Shown piece after piece: positions 42,520 to 51,400 of a stretch of 57,707 nt of DNA. How positions within the stretch are numbered: the stretch's first letter is position 1; every line of letters begins with the position of its first letter. This stretch comes from Roseihalotalea indica. Its GTDB lineage: Bacteria > Bacteroidota > Bacteroidia > Cytophagales > Cyclobacteriaceae. Under the pieces are notes generated by a model. The model was given only the letters and a program-made list of their open reading frames with translations, searched no databases and was not told the origin of the DNA. The stretch lies in contig NZ_JAINFL010000021.1 of assembly GCF_022458895.1 (NCBI RefSeq), positions 1-57,707 on the forward strand. The letters are read 5' to 3'. The position numbers were made by a program, and so were the translations under genes.

Positions 42520-43371
42520 ATGAAAACTATAAAGTTTATCGTCATAACTGTTTGTATCCTTAGTGTATTCACGGCTTGCCAGGAGGATGAAGGCGTGGCA
42601 CCCGAGGCTAGTGGGTCATTCGTCGTCAAATTTGATAACTACGTGGGTGATCAACCCATGCAGCTTGACCCGGCTGGCTCTACTGAGTATCGCTATACCA
42701 CGGGTGCCGGGCAGGAATTTAATCTGTCTACCTGCCGCTACTACATCAGCAACATTAAACTGGAAGGCCCCGATGGAGCGCTGTTTGAGGATGCCATGCA
42801 CGTGAGTGCCAATGCCGATGAGATAGCCGGTTACTACCTGATGCAGGAAAATGAAGCAGCTTCTCACTTTGTGAACCTGGATAACATTCCTGCCGGGAAA
42901 TATGATAAAATCACGTTTACGCTGGGAATCCCCGAAGATGGAGTGCAGGAAGGCGCAGCCGGGGGGATCCTGGACCCCGCCGAAGGTGCCTGGTTCTGGA
43001 ACTGGAACGCCGGTTATATCAACCTGGGCATTGAAGGCACTGCTGCTGACTCGCCCCAGGAGCGGATAGAACGAAACGGTCAGGTAACCGAAGCGCATAC
43101 GTTTGGTCTGCATGTGGGTGGCTGGAAAGAGGCTGAAGCTGAGGATAACTTCGTAAACAACATCCGCACGGTAACGCTGAGCCTGGGCTCAAGTGTGACC
43201 GTGAGCGAAAATCTGGAACCCGAAGCTCATCTGGTGTTTGACCTGCTGAAGGTTCTGGATGGAGCGAATATTGATTTTTCGCAGACTTACGCCGTGCACT
43301 CACCCCGGACGGGAGCACCTCTGGCCGATCAGATTCCTAACGCATTCGTCGTAGATCATGTGCATCAGTAA
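42520..43371 (+). CDS. MbnP-like copper-binding lipoprotein
   Basis: 283 residues with lipobox VFTAC. The MbnP family is recognised from FVVKFDNYVGDQP, STCRYYISNIKLEGPDG, the AGKYDKITFTLGI strand and the GAWFWNWNAGYINLGIEGT block with Trp158, 160 and 162, then THFGLHVGG-like EAHTFGLHVGG. In the studied MbnP a Trp in this area is turned into kynurenine by the partner MbnH and the product binds Cu(I). The four-Cys form of the family is not seen here. It overlaps the mbnH-like gene by 14 bases and is coexpressed with it. Probable periplasmic copper carrier. Confidence 0.82.
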   Translation: MKTIKFIVITVCILSVFTACQEDEGVAPEASGSFVVKFDNYVGDQPMQLDPAGSTEYRYTTGAGQEFNLSTCRYYISNIKLEGPDGALFEDAMHVSANADEIAGYYLMQENEAASHFVNLDNIPAGKYDKITFTLGIPEDGVQEGAAGGILDPAEGAWFWNWNAGYINLGIEGTAADSPQERIERNGQVTEAHTFGLHVGGWKEAEAEDNFVNNIRTVTLSLGSSVTVSENLEPEAHLVFDLLKVLDGANIDFSQTYAVHSPRTGAPLADQIPNAFVVDHVHQ

Positions 43372-44422
43372 ACCGAGTAAGGCGGGTAATCTTCTATGGA
43401 TTACCTGCCTGCTCCTGCTGTTTTCCTGTCAGTTGGGAGATGAGGGTGATGTTATTGACTCCTCCTTTCGTTTTGTGAGGCCCGCTAACTTCCCCGCCCC
43501 GACCTATACGTTTGACAACAATCCGGTAACGCGGGAAGGGTTTCAGTTGGGTAAGAAACTCTTCTTCGATCCCATTCTATCGCGAGACGGAACGGTAGCC
43601 TGCAACAACTGTCATATTCAGGCAACTGCTTTTGCCGATGGGCAGCAGCATCCGTTTAGCATTGGAGTAGATCATCAGTCGGGCACTCGGAATGCGCCTT
43701 CGCTGGCCAACCTGGCATTTGTGCGGGAGTTCTTCTGGGATGGGGGCGTGACCCACCTGGATTTTGCCCCGACCAATGCTCTTGAGAACGAACTGGAGAT
43801 GGATGAAAACCTGGCTAATGTGGTAGACAAGCTAAACCAGCATGATGAATATCCGGCTCTGTTCAAACAGGCTTTCGGGATTGATACCATCACCTCGCCC
43901 TACATGCTACACGCCTTTTCCCAGTTTCTGGTCATGATGGTTTCGGCTAATTCGCGGTACGATAAGTATGTGCGGAAGGAAGGGGAGACGCTGACCGATG
44001 AAGAACTAGCCGGAAGGCGGCTGTTTGAAGAAAAGTGCTCTGTCTGCCACGAAGGAGAACTGTTTTCCAACTTCGGCTATCACAACAACGGTATCAGCGT
44101 CACTTTTGCTGATGAAGGAAGAGCCCGAATCAGCGAGCATCCGGCCGATCAGGGGAAGTTTCGGGTGCCCAGTCTGCGGAATGTAGCCCGTACGGCTCCC
44201 TACATGCACAATGCGAAATTCCAGAAGCTGGAAGAAGTACTGCGCCATTATGCCAGCGGAGTGGTAGACTCACCCACCCTAGACCCCTTACTCAAAAATG
44301 GGAAGCAACTTGGCATCCCGATGAGTGAAGCAGAGCAGCAGCAGATCATTGCCTTTCTGAAAACCCTGAGCGACTACGAGTTTGTCGCCGACCAACGCTT
44401 TATGAATACGTCTAATCCATAA
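43358..44422 (+). CDS. MbnH-like di-heme cytochrome c peroxidase-family enzyme
   Basis: 354 residues with lipobox LLFSC. It has two CxxCH heme sites: CNNCH at 82-86 and CSVCH at 227-231, with the family segments RNAPSLANLAFVREFFWDGG, VPSLRNVARTAPYMHNAKF and a late MSEAEQQQIIAFLKTLSDYE. The MauG/MbnH branch uses two hemes for oxidation of protein Trp; the adjacent MbnP is its known substrate. It begins 14 bases inside the mbnP-like gene. It could also be a plain cytochrome c peroxidase, but the pairing argues for MbnH. Confidence 0.85.
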   Translation: MCISKPSKAGNLLWITCLLLLFSCQLGDEGDVIDSSFRFVRPANFPAPTYTFDNNPVTREGFQLGKKLFFDPILSRDGTVACNNCHIQATAFADGQQHPFSIGVDHQSGTRNAPSLANLAFVREFFWDGGVTHLDFAPTNALENELEMDENLANVVDKLNQHDEYPALFKQAFGIDTITSPYMLHAFSQFLVMMVSANSRYDKYVRKEGETLTDEELAGRRLFEEKCSVCHEGELFSNFGYHNNGISVTFADEGRARISEHPADQGKFRVPSLRNVARTAPYMHNAKFQKLEEVLRHYASGVVDSPTLDPLLKNGKQLGIPMSEAEQQQIIAFLKTLSDYEFVADQRFMNTSNP

Positions 44423-44426
44423 GAAA

Positions 44427-45347
44427 ATGAAAAAACTATATATCACCTTACTCATAGTAATCTCAACCGTAACCGCCAGCGTAGGCTGCGATGTATGCGG
44501 CTGCTCGCTGGGAAGCAACTATTTTGGCATCTTACCCCAGTTTGATAAGCACTTTGTGGGCGTACGCTGGCACTATAGCGCATTCTTTGCCCGCATGAAC
44601 CACAACAGCGAGTATATGGAAAATGAGTACTCCAATGACACCTACCAGAAACTCGAGCTGTGGGGCCGCTTTTACCTGACCGACCGTATCCAGCTCTTCG
44701 CCTCGGTACCCTATTCTTACAACCGGATGAACGGAAGCCACCAGCGGGTAACCGTTTCGGGGCTGGGCGATATATCCGTACTGGCAAACTATGCGCTGGT
44801 GAATACCGGAGAGGATGTGGGCAACCCCTGGCGGCACACCTGGCTGGTGGGGGGTGGTATCAAACTACCAACGGGAGACTTCCGGCAACAGGATCAGGGC
44901 TTACTGATTAACCCCAATTTTCAGCTGGGCACCGGCAGCACCGATTTTGTGGTAAATACCATCTATACGGTGCGGTTCAACAACGTGGGGCTGAACGTGG
45001 GGGCAACGCAGCAACTCAGTACGAAGAATCCGGAGGGCTACGGGTTTGGCAACCAGCGCAACATTTCCGGACAGTTCTTTTACTGGAGGCAGATGAAGGC
45101 GCTTTCTTTGTTGCCTAACGCGGGCTTGTATTACGAAACCGGTGAAATGCATACCGATAATGGCATCTGGCAGGTGAACACGGGGGGAGAAGCCTGGTTC
45201 GGCCAGCTTGGACTGGATGTGTACTACCGCAACGTAGCCGTAGGCTTCACCTTCAAACAGCCCATTGCCCAGCACATGAACAGCGATGAGATCGCCGACA
45301 TTGAAACGAAAGAACGAATGGTGTTCAGCGTAATCTATAATTTCTGA
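44427..45347 (+). CDS. Outer-membrane protein with Cys-rich N terminus, MbnPH partner
   Basis: 306 residues. A signal segment is followed by GCDVCGCSLGSNYFGILPQF, so Cys21, 24 and 26 lie at the start of the mature protein; Cys21 might also be lipidated. The rest is a beta-barrel with alternating strands (GVRWHYSAFFARMNH, LFASVPYSYNRMNG, FRQQDQGLLI, VGFTFKQPIAQ) ending MVFSVIYNF with the C-terminal Phe. I recall this protein type next to MbnP/MbnH genes in Bacteroidota. It starts 4 bases after mbnH. A copper-related channel or receptor is a reasonable inference; CxxCxC could hold Cu(I). Confidence 0.72.
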   Translation: MKKLYITLLIVISTVTASVGCDVCGCSLGSNYFGILPQFDKHFVGVRWHYSAFFARMNHNSEYMENEYSNDTYQKLELWGRFYLTDRIQLFASVPYSYNRMNGSHQRVTVSGLGDISVLANYALVNTGEDVGNPWRHTWLVGGGIKLPTGDFRQQDQGLLINPNFQLGTGSTDFVVNTIYTVRFNNVGLNVGATQQLSTKNPEGYGFGNQRNISGQFFYWRQMKALSLLPNAGLYYETGEMHTDNGIWQVNTGGEAWFGQLGLDVYYRNVAVGFTFKQPIAQHMNSDEIADIETKERMVFSVIYNF

Positions 45348-45405
45348 AGGGATGAAGGGATAAATGGTGATGTATGGGGAGCGGAAAAGGATATTTGGAA
45401 ATGAA

Positions 45406-45470
45406 AGACTTCGGAGGTTTAAGCAATTAAGGAACCCAGTACTTATAATGGCTCAAAACTTCCGAAGTCT
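45406..45470. repeat. Long imperfect inverted repeat
   Basis: AGACTTCGGAGGTTT (45406-45420) and AAACTTCCGAAGTCT (45456-45470) pair at 14 of 15 positions, with a 35-base loop. It sits between the MbnPH unit and the next lipoprotein gene. The form suggests a REP-like or miniature element; use as a terminator is possible, but no T run follows. Confidence 0.45.
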
Positions 45471-45561
45471 ATCCCTACCTCATGAAGAGAAAACCAAAGA
45501 AAATAACCTCAAAACCCAAAACCCGGAACTTTAAACTCTGAACTTGAAACTCAAAACTCAT

Positions 45562-46050
45562 ATGCGTTTAATAACAAGAACCATTGCGATTTTGCTGTTA
45601 CTCAGCAGCTGCCAGCCTTCGGCTAAGGAGGACGTGCAGAACTCTGCCCGCTTAAAAGCCCAGCAGATTTATACCGAAGCCATTGCCATGCACGACGAAG
45701 TGATGCTGCGCATGGATGAAATGATGCAATTAAAGCAGCAGTTAAGAGCCAGCGCTGATTCATTGCAACAACTGGATTCGGTTACTTATGCCGAAACTAT
45801 TGCTCAACTAAACCAAGGTGCCGCGGACCTGGAACAGGCCGACGCAGCCATGATGCAGTGGATGCGAACTATGCAGCCAGTGCCCAGGAACGATCAACAT
45901 CAAACCGAAGAAGAAAGCACTGACCTGGCTGATACTGCCAATCTGATTCAGGTGCAGGAAACTCAGAAAGAAGCCATTGCGCAGGTGAAGCAGCAAATGG
46001 AAAGTAGCATTCGGACGGCAAGGTCGTTACTTTATTCATCAGATCATTAA
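45562..46050 (+). CDS. Helical lipoprotein near metal-efflux genes
   Basis: 162 residues from the ATG at 45562, giving MRLITRTIAILLLLSSC, a lipoprotein signal; a start six codons earlier is less likely. The mature part is nearly all helix, with heptad-like segments (AIAMHDEVMLRMDEMMQLKQ, RASADSLQQLDSV, VKQQMESSIRTARSLL) and many Met and His residues. I recall such proteins as 'viral A-type inclusion' hypothetical proteins beside heavy-metal genes in Bacteroidota. Met and His content might serve copper or silver binding. It precedes the two-component genes on the same strand. Confidence 0.65.
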   Translation: MRLITRTIAILLLLSSCQPSAKEDVQNSARLKAQQIYTEAIAMHDEVMLRMDEMMQLKQQLRASADSLQQLDSVTYAETIAQLNQGAADLEQADAAMMQWMRTMQPVPRNDQHQTEEESTDLADTANLIQVQETQKEAIAQVKQQMESSIRTARSLLYSSDH

Positions 46051-46110
46051 AGACTGCATCAGTAAGTAATAGATATGCAAACGAAGGAGTTGCAAAGCCT
46101 GCCAATATTT

Positions 46111-46138
46111 TAAGCATTGGGTTTAAACCCAATGCTTA
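46111..46138. repeat. Perfect 28-bp palindrome before the response regulator
   Basis: TAAGCATTGGGTTT joins its exact reverse complement without a spacer. It lies 60 bases after the helical lipoprotein gene and 18 bases before the direct-repeat operator. As RNA it forms a long hairpin; no T run follows, so it may be a terminator of poor form or an operator. Confidence 0.5.
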
Positions 46139-46156
46139 TATTCAATCCATGCATTT

Positions 46157-46173
46157 ATTAAGTAAATCTTAAG
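46157..46173 (+). promoter_or_regulatory. Direct-repeat operator ahead of the two-component genes
   Basis: ATTAAGTAAATCTTAAG holds two TTAAG half-sites with an 11-base period, about one helical turn, as OmpR-type regulators prefer. The element at 48312 matches it at 15 of 17 positions. It lies 45 bases before the response-regulator ATG, which suggests autoregulation. Confidence 0.6.
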
Positions 46174-46218
46174 AATGTACGGGGCGCACTTTTGCGAAAA
46201 TACTCCGAATTTAGGGGG

Positions 46219-46887
46219 ATGAATCTGTTAATTGTGGAAGATGAAGCCGGAATCACTAGTTTTCTGAGACAGGGGCTGGAGGAAGAAGGGTATGCGGTGG
46301 ATGTAGCCGAAGAGGGCAAACAGGGGCTGGCGATGGCACTTTCCGGAAATTACGACCTGCTACTGCTGGACTGGATGCTCCCCAACATAACGGGCATCGA
46401 GCTATGTCGGCAGTTCAGAGAAAAGCATCAGGACACCCCGGTTATCTTCCTGACGGCGAAAGATACGGTGCAGGAAACTATTGAAGGATTGCAGTCGGGG
46501 GCGAACGATTATATTAAAAAGCCTTTTCATTTTGAGGAGTTACTGGAGCGTATCCGCGTACAGTTGCGGTCCAAAGTTAATGAGCAGGAGCATTTTACGC
46601 TGGGTAACATTGTGCTGAATACCGCTACCCATCAGGTGCATAAGGCCGAACAGGAGGTTTACCTCACGCAGAAAGAATTTGCGCTGCTGGCGTATCTGAT
46701 GCGTAACAAAGGAAAAGTGTGTGAGCGAAAGCAGATCATCGAGCATGTGTGGGATATCCATTTCGAGTACAACACCGGGGTGATTGATGTGTATATGAAC
46801 GCCCTTCGCAAAAAGCTGGAGCTGGGAAAAGATGAAGATTATATTCAAACCATCCGCGGAGTGGGGTATATTGCCAAGGACTTATGA
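46219..46887 (+). CDS. OmpR-type response regulator, CusR-like
   Basis: 222 residues from the ATG at 46219, which has a G-rich AGGGGG just before it; a TTG nine codons earlier is unlikely. The receiver domain has the acidic pocket VEDEAG, the phospho-Asp in LLLDWMLPNITG, the switch Thr/Ser in FLTAKD and Lys in NDYIKKPF. The C-terminal winged helix reads LTQKEFALLAYLMRN and VIDVYMNALRKKLE. It overlaps the kinase gene (ATGA). The same 17-bp motif ahead of its own gene and ahead of the efflux pump points to metal-triggered activation of both. Confidence 0.9.
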   Translation: MNLLIVEDEAGITSFLRQGLEEEGYAVDVAEEGKQGLAMALSGNYDLLLLDWMLPNITGIELCRQFREKHQDTPVIFLTAKDTVQETIEGLQSGANDYIKKPFHFEELLERIRVQLRSKVNEQEHFTLGNIVLNTATHQVHKAEQEVYLTQKEFALLAYLMRNKGKVCERKQIIEHVWDIHFEYNTGVIDVYMNALRKKLELGKDEDYIQTIRGVGYIAKDL

Positions 46888-48257
46888 ACTTAAGCTTTAA
46901 AAACAGGATCGCCTTTTATTACCTGTTCGCCACCGCGGTGATCGTATCCATCGTCTTTGTCATTATCTACATCATCGTTCAGACTACCATGTACCGTAAT
47001 CTGGACTATGATCTGTCGTTTGAAGCAAATAAGCATACGACTGAGATTTTTATTGAGGGCGATAGCATCAAGTTTGCCCATAAGGCCGAGTGGGAGGAGC
47101 GGGAGCACCGGGAAGTGCGGGTAAATCCGGTCTTTATCCAGATCATCAATAAAGACGGGGAGTTTATGGATAAATCGCCCAACCTGAAGGAAGACCAGTT
47201 GCCTTTTCGGCAAGATCAGTCGCTGGGTGATCATTTTAATGCTTTTATCGGCGGACAAGCCATCCGGCAGGTGCAGATGCCTATTATTCAAGGCGGAGTT
47301 ACGGAAGGCTATATACTAGCGGCTATGTCGCTGGAGTCATCTAAAATGGTGATTGCCAACCTGCGGAATGTGCTGCTCATCTTGTACCCGCTGGTGCTGG
47401 TGGCCCTGTTCCTGATTACCCGCTACCTGGCCGGACGCAGCATACTTCCTATCAAAAGAATCACGGAAACGGCCGACCGAATTACCCGGAAAAACCTGAA
47501 CGAGCGTATTGAGTTGCCCCGCAACAAAGACGAACTGTTCGTGCTGACTTCTTCCATTAACGAACTGCTGCTTCGAATTCAGCATGCCGTAGAACGCGAA
47601 AGGCAGTTTACTTCTGATGCCTCGCATGAGTTGAGAACTCCTTTGTCTGTTCTTCGTGGGACACTGGAAGTATTGATTCGTAAGTTGAGAAGCCCGGAAG
47701 AATACCAGGAAAAAATCAGGTCTAGCCTGCGGGAGATTGACCGAATGACCGTCACCATTGATCAGTTGCTGTTGCTGGCGCGCTTCGACGGGCTGTCTCA
47801 TCCTAAAGATATTCGGCCGGTGCAGCTGGTCTCGCTGGTAGATGATGTATTGCAGCGGAACAAAGCTGCCATTGAAGAAAAACAACTGGAAGTCAGCATC
47901 AGTGATCCGCATCAGGCCGAGGTTCAGTCAGACCCCTACTGCGTGGATCTTATCCTAGAGAACATCATCTCCAATGCCGTAAAGTACTCTCCTCCCTGTT
48001 CGGCCATTCAGGTCCGGTTCGTCCGGCAGGAGCAGCGGGTAGTCTGTCAGATTATTGATAAGGGTATCGGTATTCGGCAGGAGGATATTGTCCATCTGAC
48101 CAATCCATTTTTCCGCTCAGATGCGCTGAACCACAAGCAGATTCAGGGCAACGGACTGGGGCTGTCTATCGTCAAAAAAGCCTGCGACTTTATTCAGGCC
48201 GAGCTATCCATTGAAAGTCAGTTACAGCGAGGAACCACCGTTTCAGTAATCCTATAG
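46884..48257 (+). CDS. Sensor histidine kinase, CusS-like
   Basis: 457 residues. Two membrane spans (YYLFATAVIVSIVFVIIYII near the N terminus; VLLILYPLVLVALFLITRYL near 165-185) enclose a periplasmic sensor domain, followed by a HAMP region (ILPIKRITETADRIT), the H-box FTSDASHELRTPLSVLRGTL, and an HATPase with N box ISNAVKYSP and G boxes DKGIGI and GNGLGLSIV. All kinase motifs are present. It probably senses copper, silver, zinc or another metal in the periplasm and phosphorylates the regulator encoded with a four-base overlap upstream. Confidence 0.92.
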   Translation: MNLSFKNRIAFYYLFATAVIVSIVFVIIYIIVQTTMYRNLDYDLSFEANKHTTEIFIEGDSIKFAHKAEWEEREHREVRVNPVFIQIINKDGEFMDKSPNLKEDQLPFRQDQSLGDHFNAFIGGQAIRQVQMPIIQGGVTEGYILAAMSLESSKMVIANLRNVLLILYPLVLVALFLITRYLAGRSILPIKRITETADRITRKNLNERIELPRNKDELFVLTSSINELLLRIQHAVERERQFTSDASHELRTPLSVLRGTLEVLIRKLRSPEEYQEKIRSSLREIDRMTVTIDQLLLLARFDGLSHPKDIRPVQLVSLVDDVLQRNKAAIEEKQLEVSISDPHQAEVQSDPYCVDLILENIISNAVKYSPPCSAIQVRFVRQEQRVVCQIIDKGIGIRQEDIVHLTNPFFRSDALNHKQIQGNGLGLSIVKKACDFIQAELSIESQLQRGTTVSVIL

Positions 48258-48311
48258 ATACAAGTTGGGAGAAAGGGAGGTGTAACCATATAACCGTCTA
48301 AAAAGGCAAAT

Positions 48312-48328
48312 CTTAAGCAAATCTTAAG
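48312..48328 (+). promoter_or_regulatory. Direct-repeat operator ahead of the efflux pump
   Basis: CTTAAGCAAATCTTAAG has two CTTAAG half-sites with an 11-base period and differs at only two positions from the site before the regulator gene. It lies 72 bases before the pump ATG, in the gap after the kinase gene, suited to activation of the pump by the phosphorylated regulator. Confidence 0.65.
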
Positions 48329-48400
48329 GATTCTCAGCGGGACGCTTTAAGTGGTAAGCGATATCTTTACTTCACTTGAAAAAAGGCAATTTCCCGCACT

Positions 48401-51400
48401 ATGCTAGAAAATATCATCCGTTTCAGCATTCATCACAAGATGATTATTCTGCTGTTTACGCTGAGCATCCTGACCTTCGGTTTGTACTCACTTAACGAAA
48501 TCCCCATTGGGGCTGTACCGGACATTACCAATAACCAGGTCCAGGTCATCACCACCTCCCGCAATCTGTCTACCCAGGATGTGGAGAAGTTCATTACCTA
48601 TCCGGTAGAACTGGAGATGGCCAACCTGCCCAACGTGCAGGAGATCCGCTCTATCTCCAAGTTCGGCCTATCGGTCGTCACCATTGTTTTTGATGACGAG
48701 ATTGATACCTACCTGCCTCGCCAGCTGATTGCGGAAAAGATAAAAAGTGCGTCGGAGAGTATCCCGGCCGGCTTTGGTTCACCCGAGATGGGGCCGGTTA
48801 CTACCGGACTGGGCGAAGTATACCAGTATGTGCTGGATACCAAACCGGGCTATGATTCCATGTATTCTCCCATGCAGTTGCGCACCATACAGGATTGGAT
48901 TGTCCGTCGGCAGTTATCGGGCATACCGGGCGTAGTGGAGATTAATAGCTGGGGCGGTAATCTAAAACAGTATGAAGTGGCTATTAATCCGGAAAAACTT
49001 CGGGCCATGAATATCACCGTGTTGGAGGTTTTTACGGCTCTGGAACGGAACAACAGCATTGCCGGAGGTGGCTATATTGAGCGCAGCAACCAGAGCTATT
49101 TTGTACGGGGCGAAGGGCTGGTTACCTCTCAGGAAGATATTGAAAAGATCATCGTCAAAAATAAAAACGGAGTGCCGGTTTACGTGAGCGATGTTGCCGA
49201 TGTGCACTACGGCCACGCCACCCGCTTTGGGGCCATTACCGGTAATGGAGAAGGAGAGAAGGTGCTGGGGCAGGTAATGATGCTCAAGGGAGCCAACGCC
49301 AATCAGGTAATTCAGGATGTGAAAGCCCGGGTAGCCGAAATTCAGAAATCTTTGCCCGAAGGTGTGTACATCAATCCCTTTCTGGAACGGAGCGGTCTGA
49401 TTGCCCGTACCACCCACACCATTGCCGAAAACCTTATTCTGGGCTGCCTAATCGTTATTCTGGTGGTAGTAGTCCTATTAGGAAATATACGTTCGGGGCT
49501 GGTAGTCGCCTCGGTTATTCCCCTAAGTCTACTATTTGCCATCTCGATGATGAACCTGTTTGGCATCGATGCCAACCTGATGAGCCTGGGCGCGATTGAT
49601 TTCGGTATCATCATCGATGGAGCCGTGATCATCGTCGAGTTTATCGCTTACCAGCTTACCATCCGGCAGAATGAACTGGTGGATGTAGGACGGGGGACCC
49701 GAAGAGAGCGCATTGATAATATTACTAAAGAAGGGGCCACGAAAATGATGAACTCGGCGGTGTTCGGGCAACTGATCATCCTGATTGTGTTCATCCCGAT
49801 TCTGGCACTGAGCGGGGTAGAAGGTAAGATGTTTAAGCCTATGGCCATGACCTTTAGCTTTGCGTTGGTGGGCGCCATGATCCTGTGTTTTACCTACGTG
49901 CCGGTTGCATCAGCCTTATTCCTGAAACCTACGAAGAAAAGCAAAAGAAACATCTCCCAGCGGCTGATGGATTTTCTCTATCGCCACTATTCCCCGGTGC
50001 TGGAAAAGGCACTGGAGCACCGGGCGATTGTGCTGAGTGTAGCGGGGTTCTTTCTGGTAATCACGGTCTTTATTTTTAGCCGGATGGGCGGGGAGTTTAT
50101 CCCAACGCTGGATGAGGGAGACTTTGTGATTCAGCCGGTACTGCCTACCGGAACCTCGCTGGCGAAAACTACCCAGACCACCACCCGTATGGAGCGCATT
50201 CTGCTCGATAGCTTCCCCGAAGTAACCCAGGTGGTGAGCCGCATTGGCGCGGCCGAAGTGCCTACTGACCCCATGTCTATGGAAGAGAGTGATGTGATTA
50301 TCACCCTGAAGCCGAAAAGCGAGTGGGTCTCAGCCGATTCTAAAGACGAGCTGGCTACCCGGTTTAAAGAAGCCTTATCAGTGATACCGGGTATTGAGAT
50401 AGAATTTACCCAGCCGATTGAGATGCGCTTTAACGAGTTGATTACCGGAGTGAGGGCCGATGTGGCGGTAAAGGTTTTCGGAGAGGATCTGGACTTGCTT
50501 GCCCAGAAAGGGCAGGAGATCAAACGGGTGATTGAAGACGTGCCCGGAGCCGTAGATATCACCGTAGAAAAAATTGTGGGCTTGCCCCAGATGATGGTGA
50601 AGTACGACCGCGCTGCGGTAGCCCGTTACGGTCTCAATACTGCCGATCTCAATCAGATTGTATCTATGGCTTTTGCGGGAGTGCCCGCTGGTAGCATCTA
50701 CGAAGGCGAGAAACGCTTTGATCTGGTCATTCGGCTCGATCAGCAGTACCGGCAGAATATCGATAACCTGCGCGACCTGTACGTAGACCTGCCCAACGGG
50801 CGGCAGATACCCCTGCGAGAGCTAGCCGACATTACCTATACCAAAGGCCCGGCCAAAATATCTCGCGACAATACCCAGCGACGCATTGTAGTAGGCATTA
50901 ACGTCAGAAACCGGGATATGGAATCGGTGGTGAACGATGTGCAGCAGCTTATCAGCCAGCACATTCAGTTGCCCAACGGCTACCGCATTGAGTACGGCGG
51001 TCAGTTTGAAAACCTGCGAAGCGCCAAGCAACGACTGCAAATTGCCGTGCCCGTCGCGCTGGTGCTTATTTTCTTCATGCTTTATTTTGCCTTCGGGTCA
51101 TTTCAGAAGGCCGCTATGATCTATTCGGCAATTCCGCTGGCCGCGGTGGGGGGAGTGCTGCTGCTCTGGCTTCGCGATCTTCCGTTTAGCATTTCCGCTG
51201 GGGTAGGTTTCATCGCCCTGTTCGGCATTGCCGTACTCAACGGTATTGTGCTGATTGAAGAACTGGAGGAACTGAAAGAAAAAGGGATGAACGATATCAA
51301 AGAGCGCATTCTGCAAGGGACGAAACATCGCCTGCGCCCCGTCCTCCTTACCGCCTCAGCAGCCGCGCTAGGGTTCTTCCCCATGGCCATTTCCAATTCA

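Noticed and set aside
47337..47912. Minus-strand frame of 191 codons inside the histidine-kinase gene
   Set aside because: The plus strand carries all kinase motifs. The minus frame is a low-complexity Gln/Arg-rich shadow.
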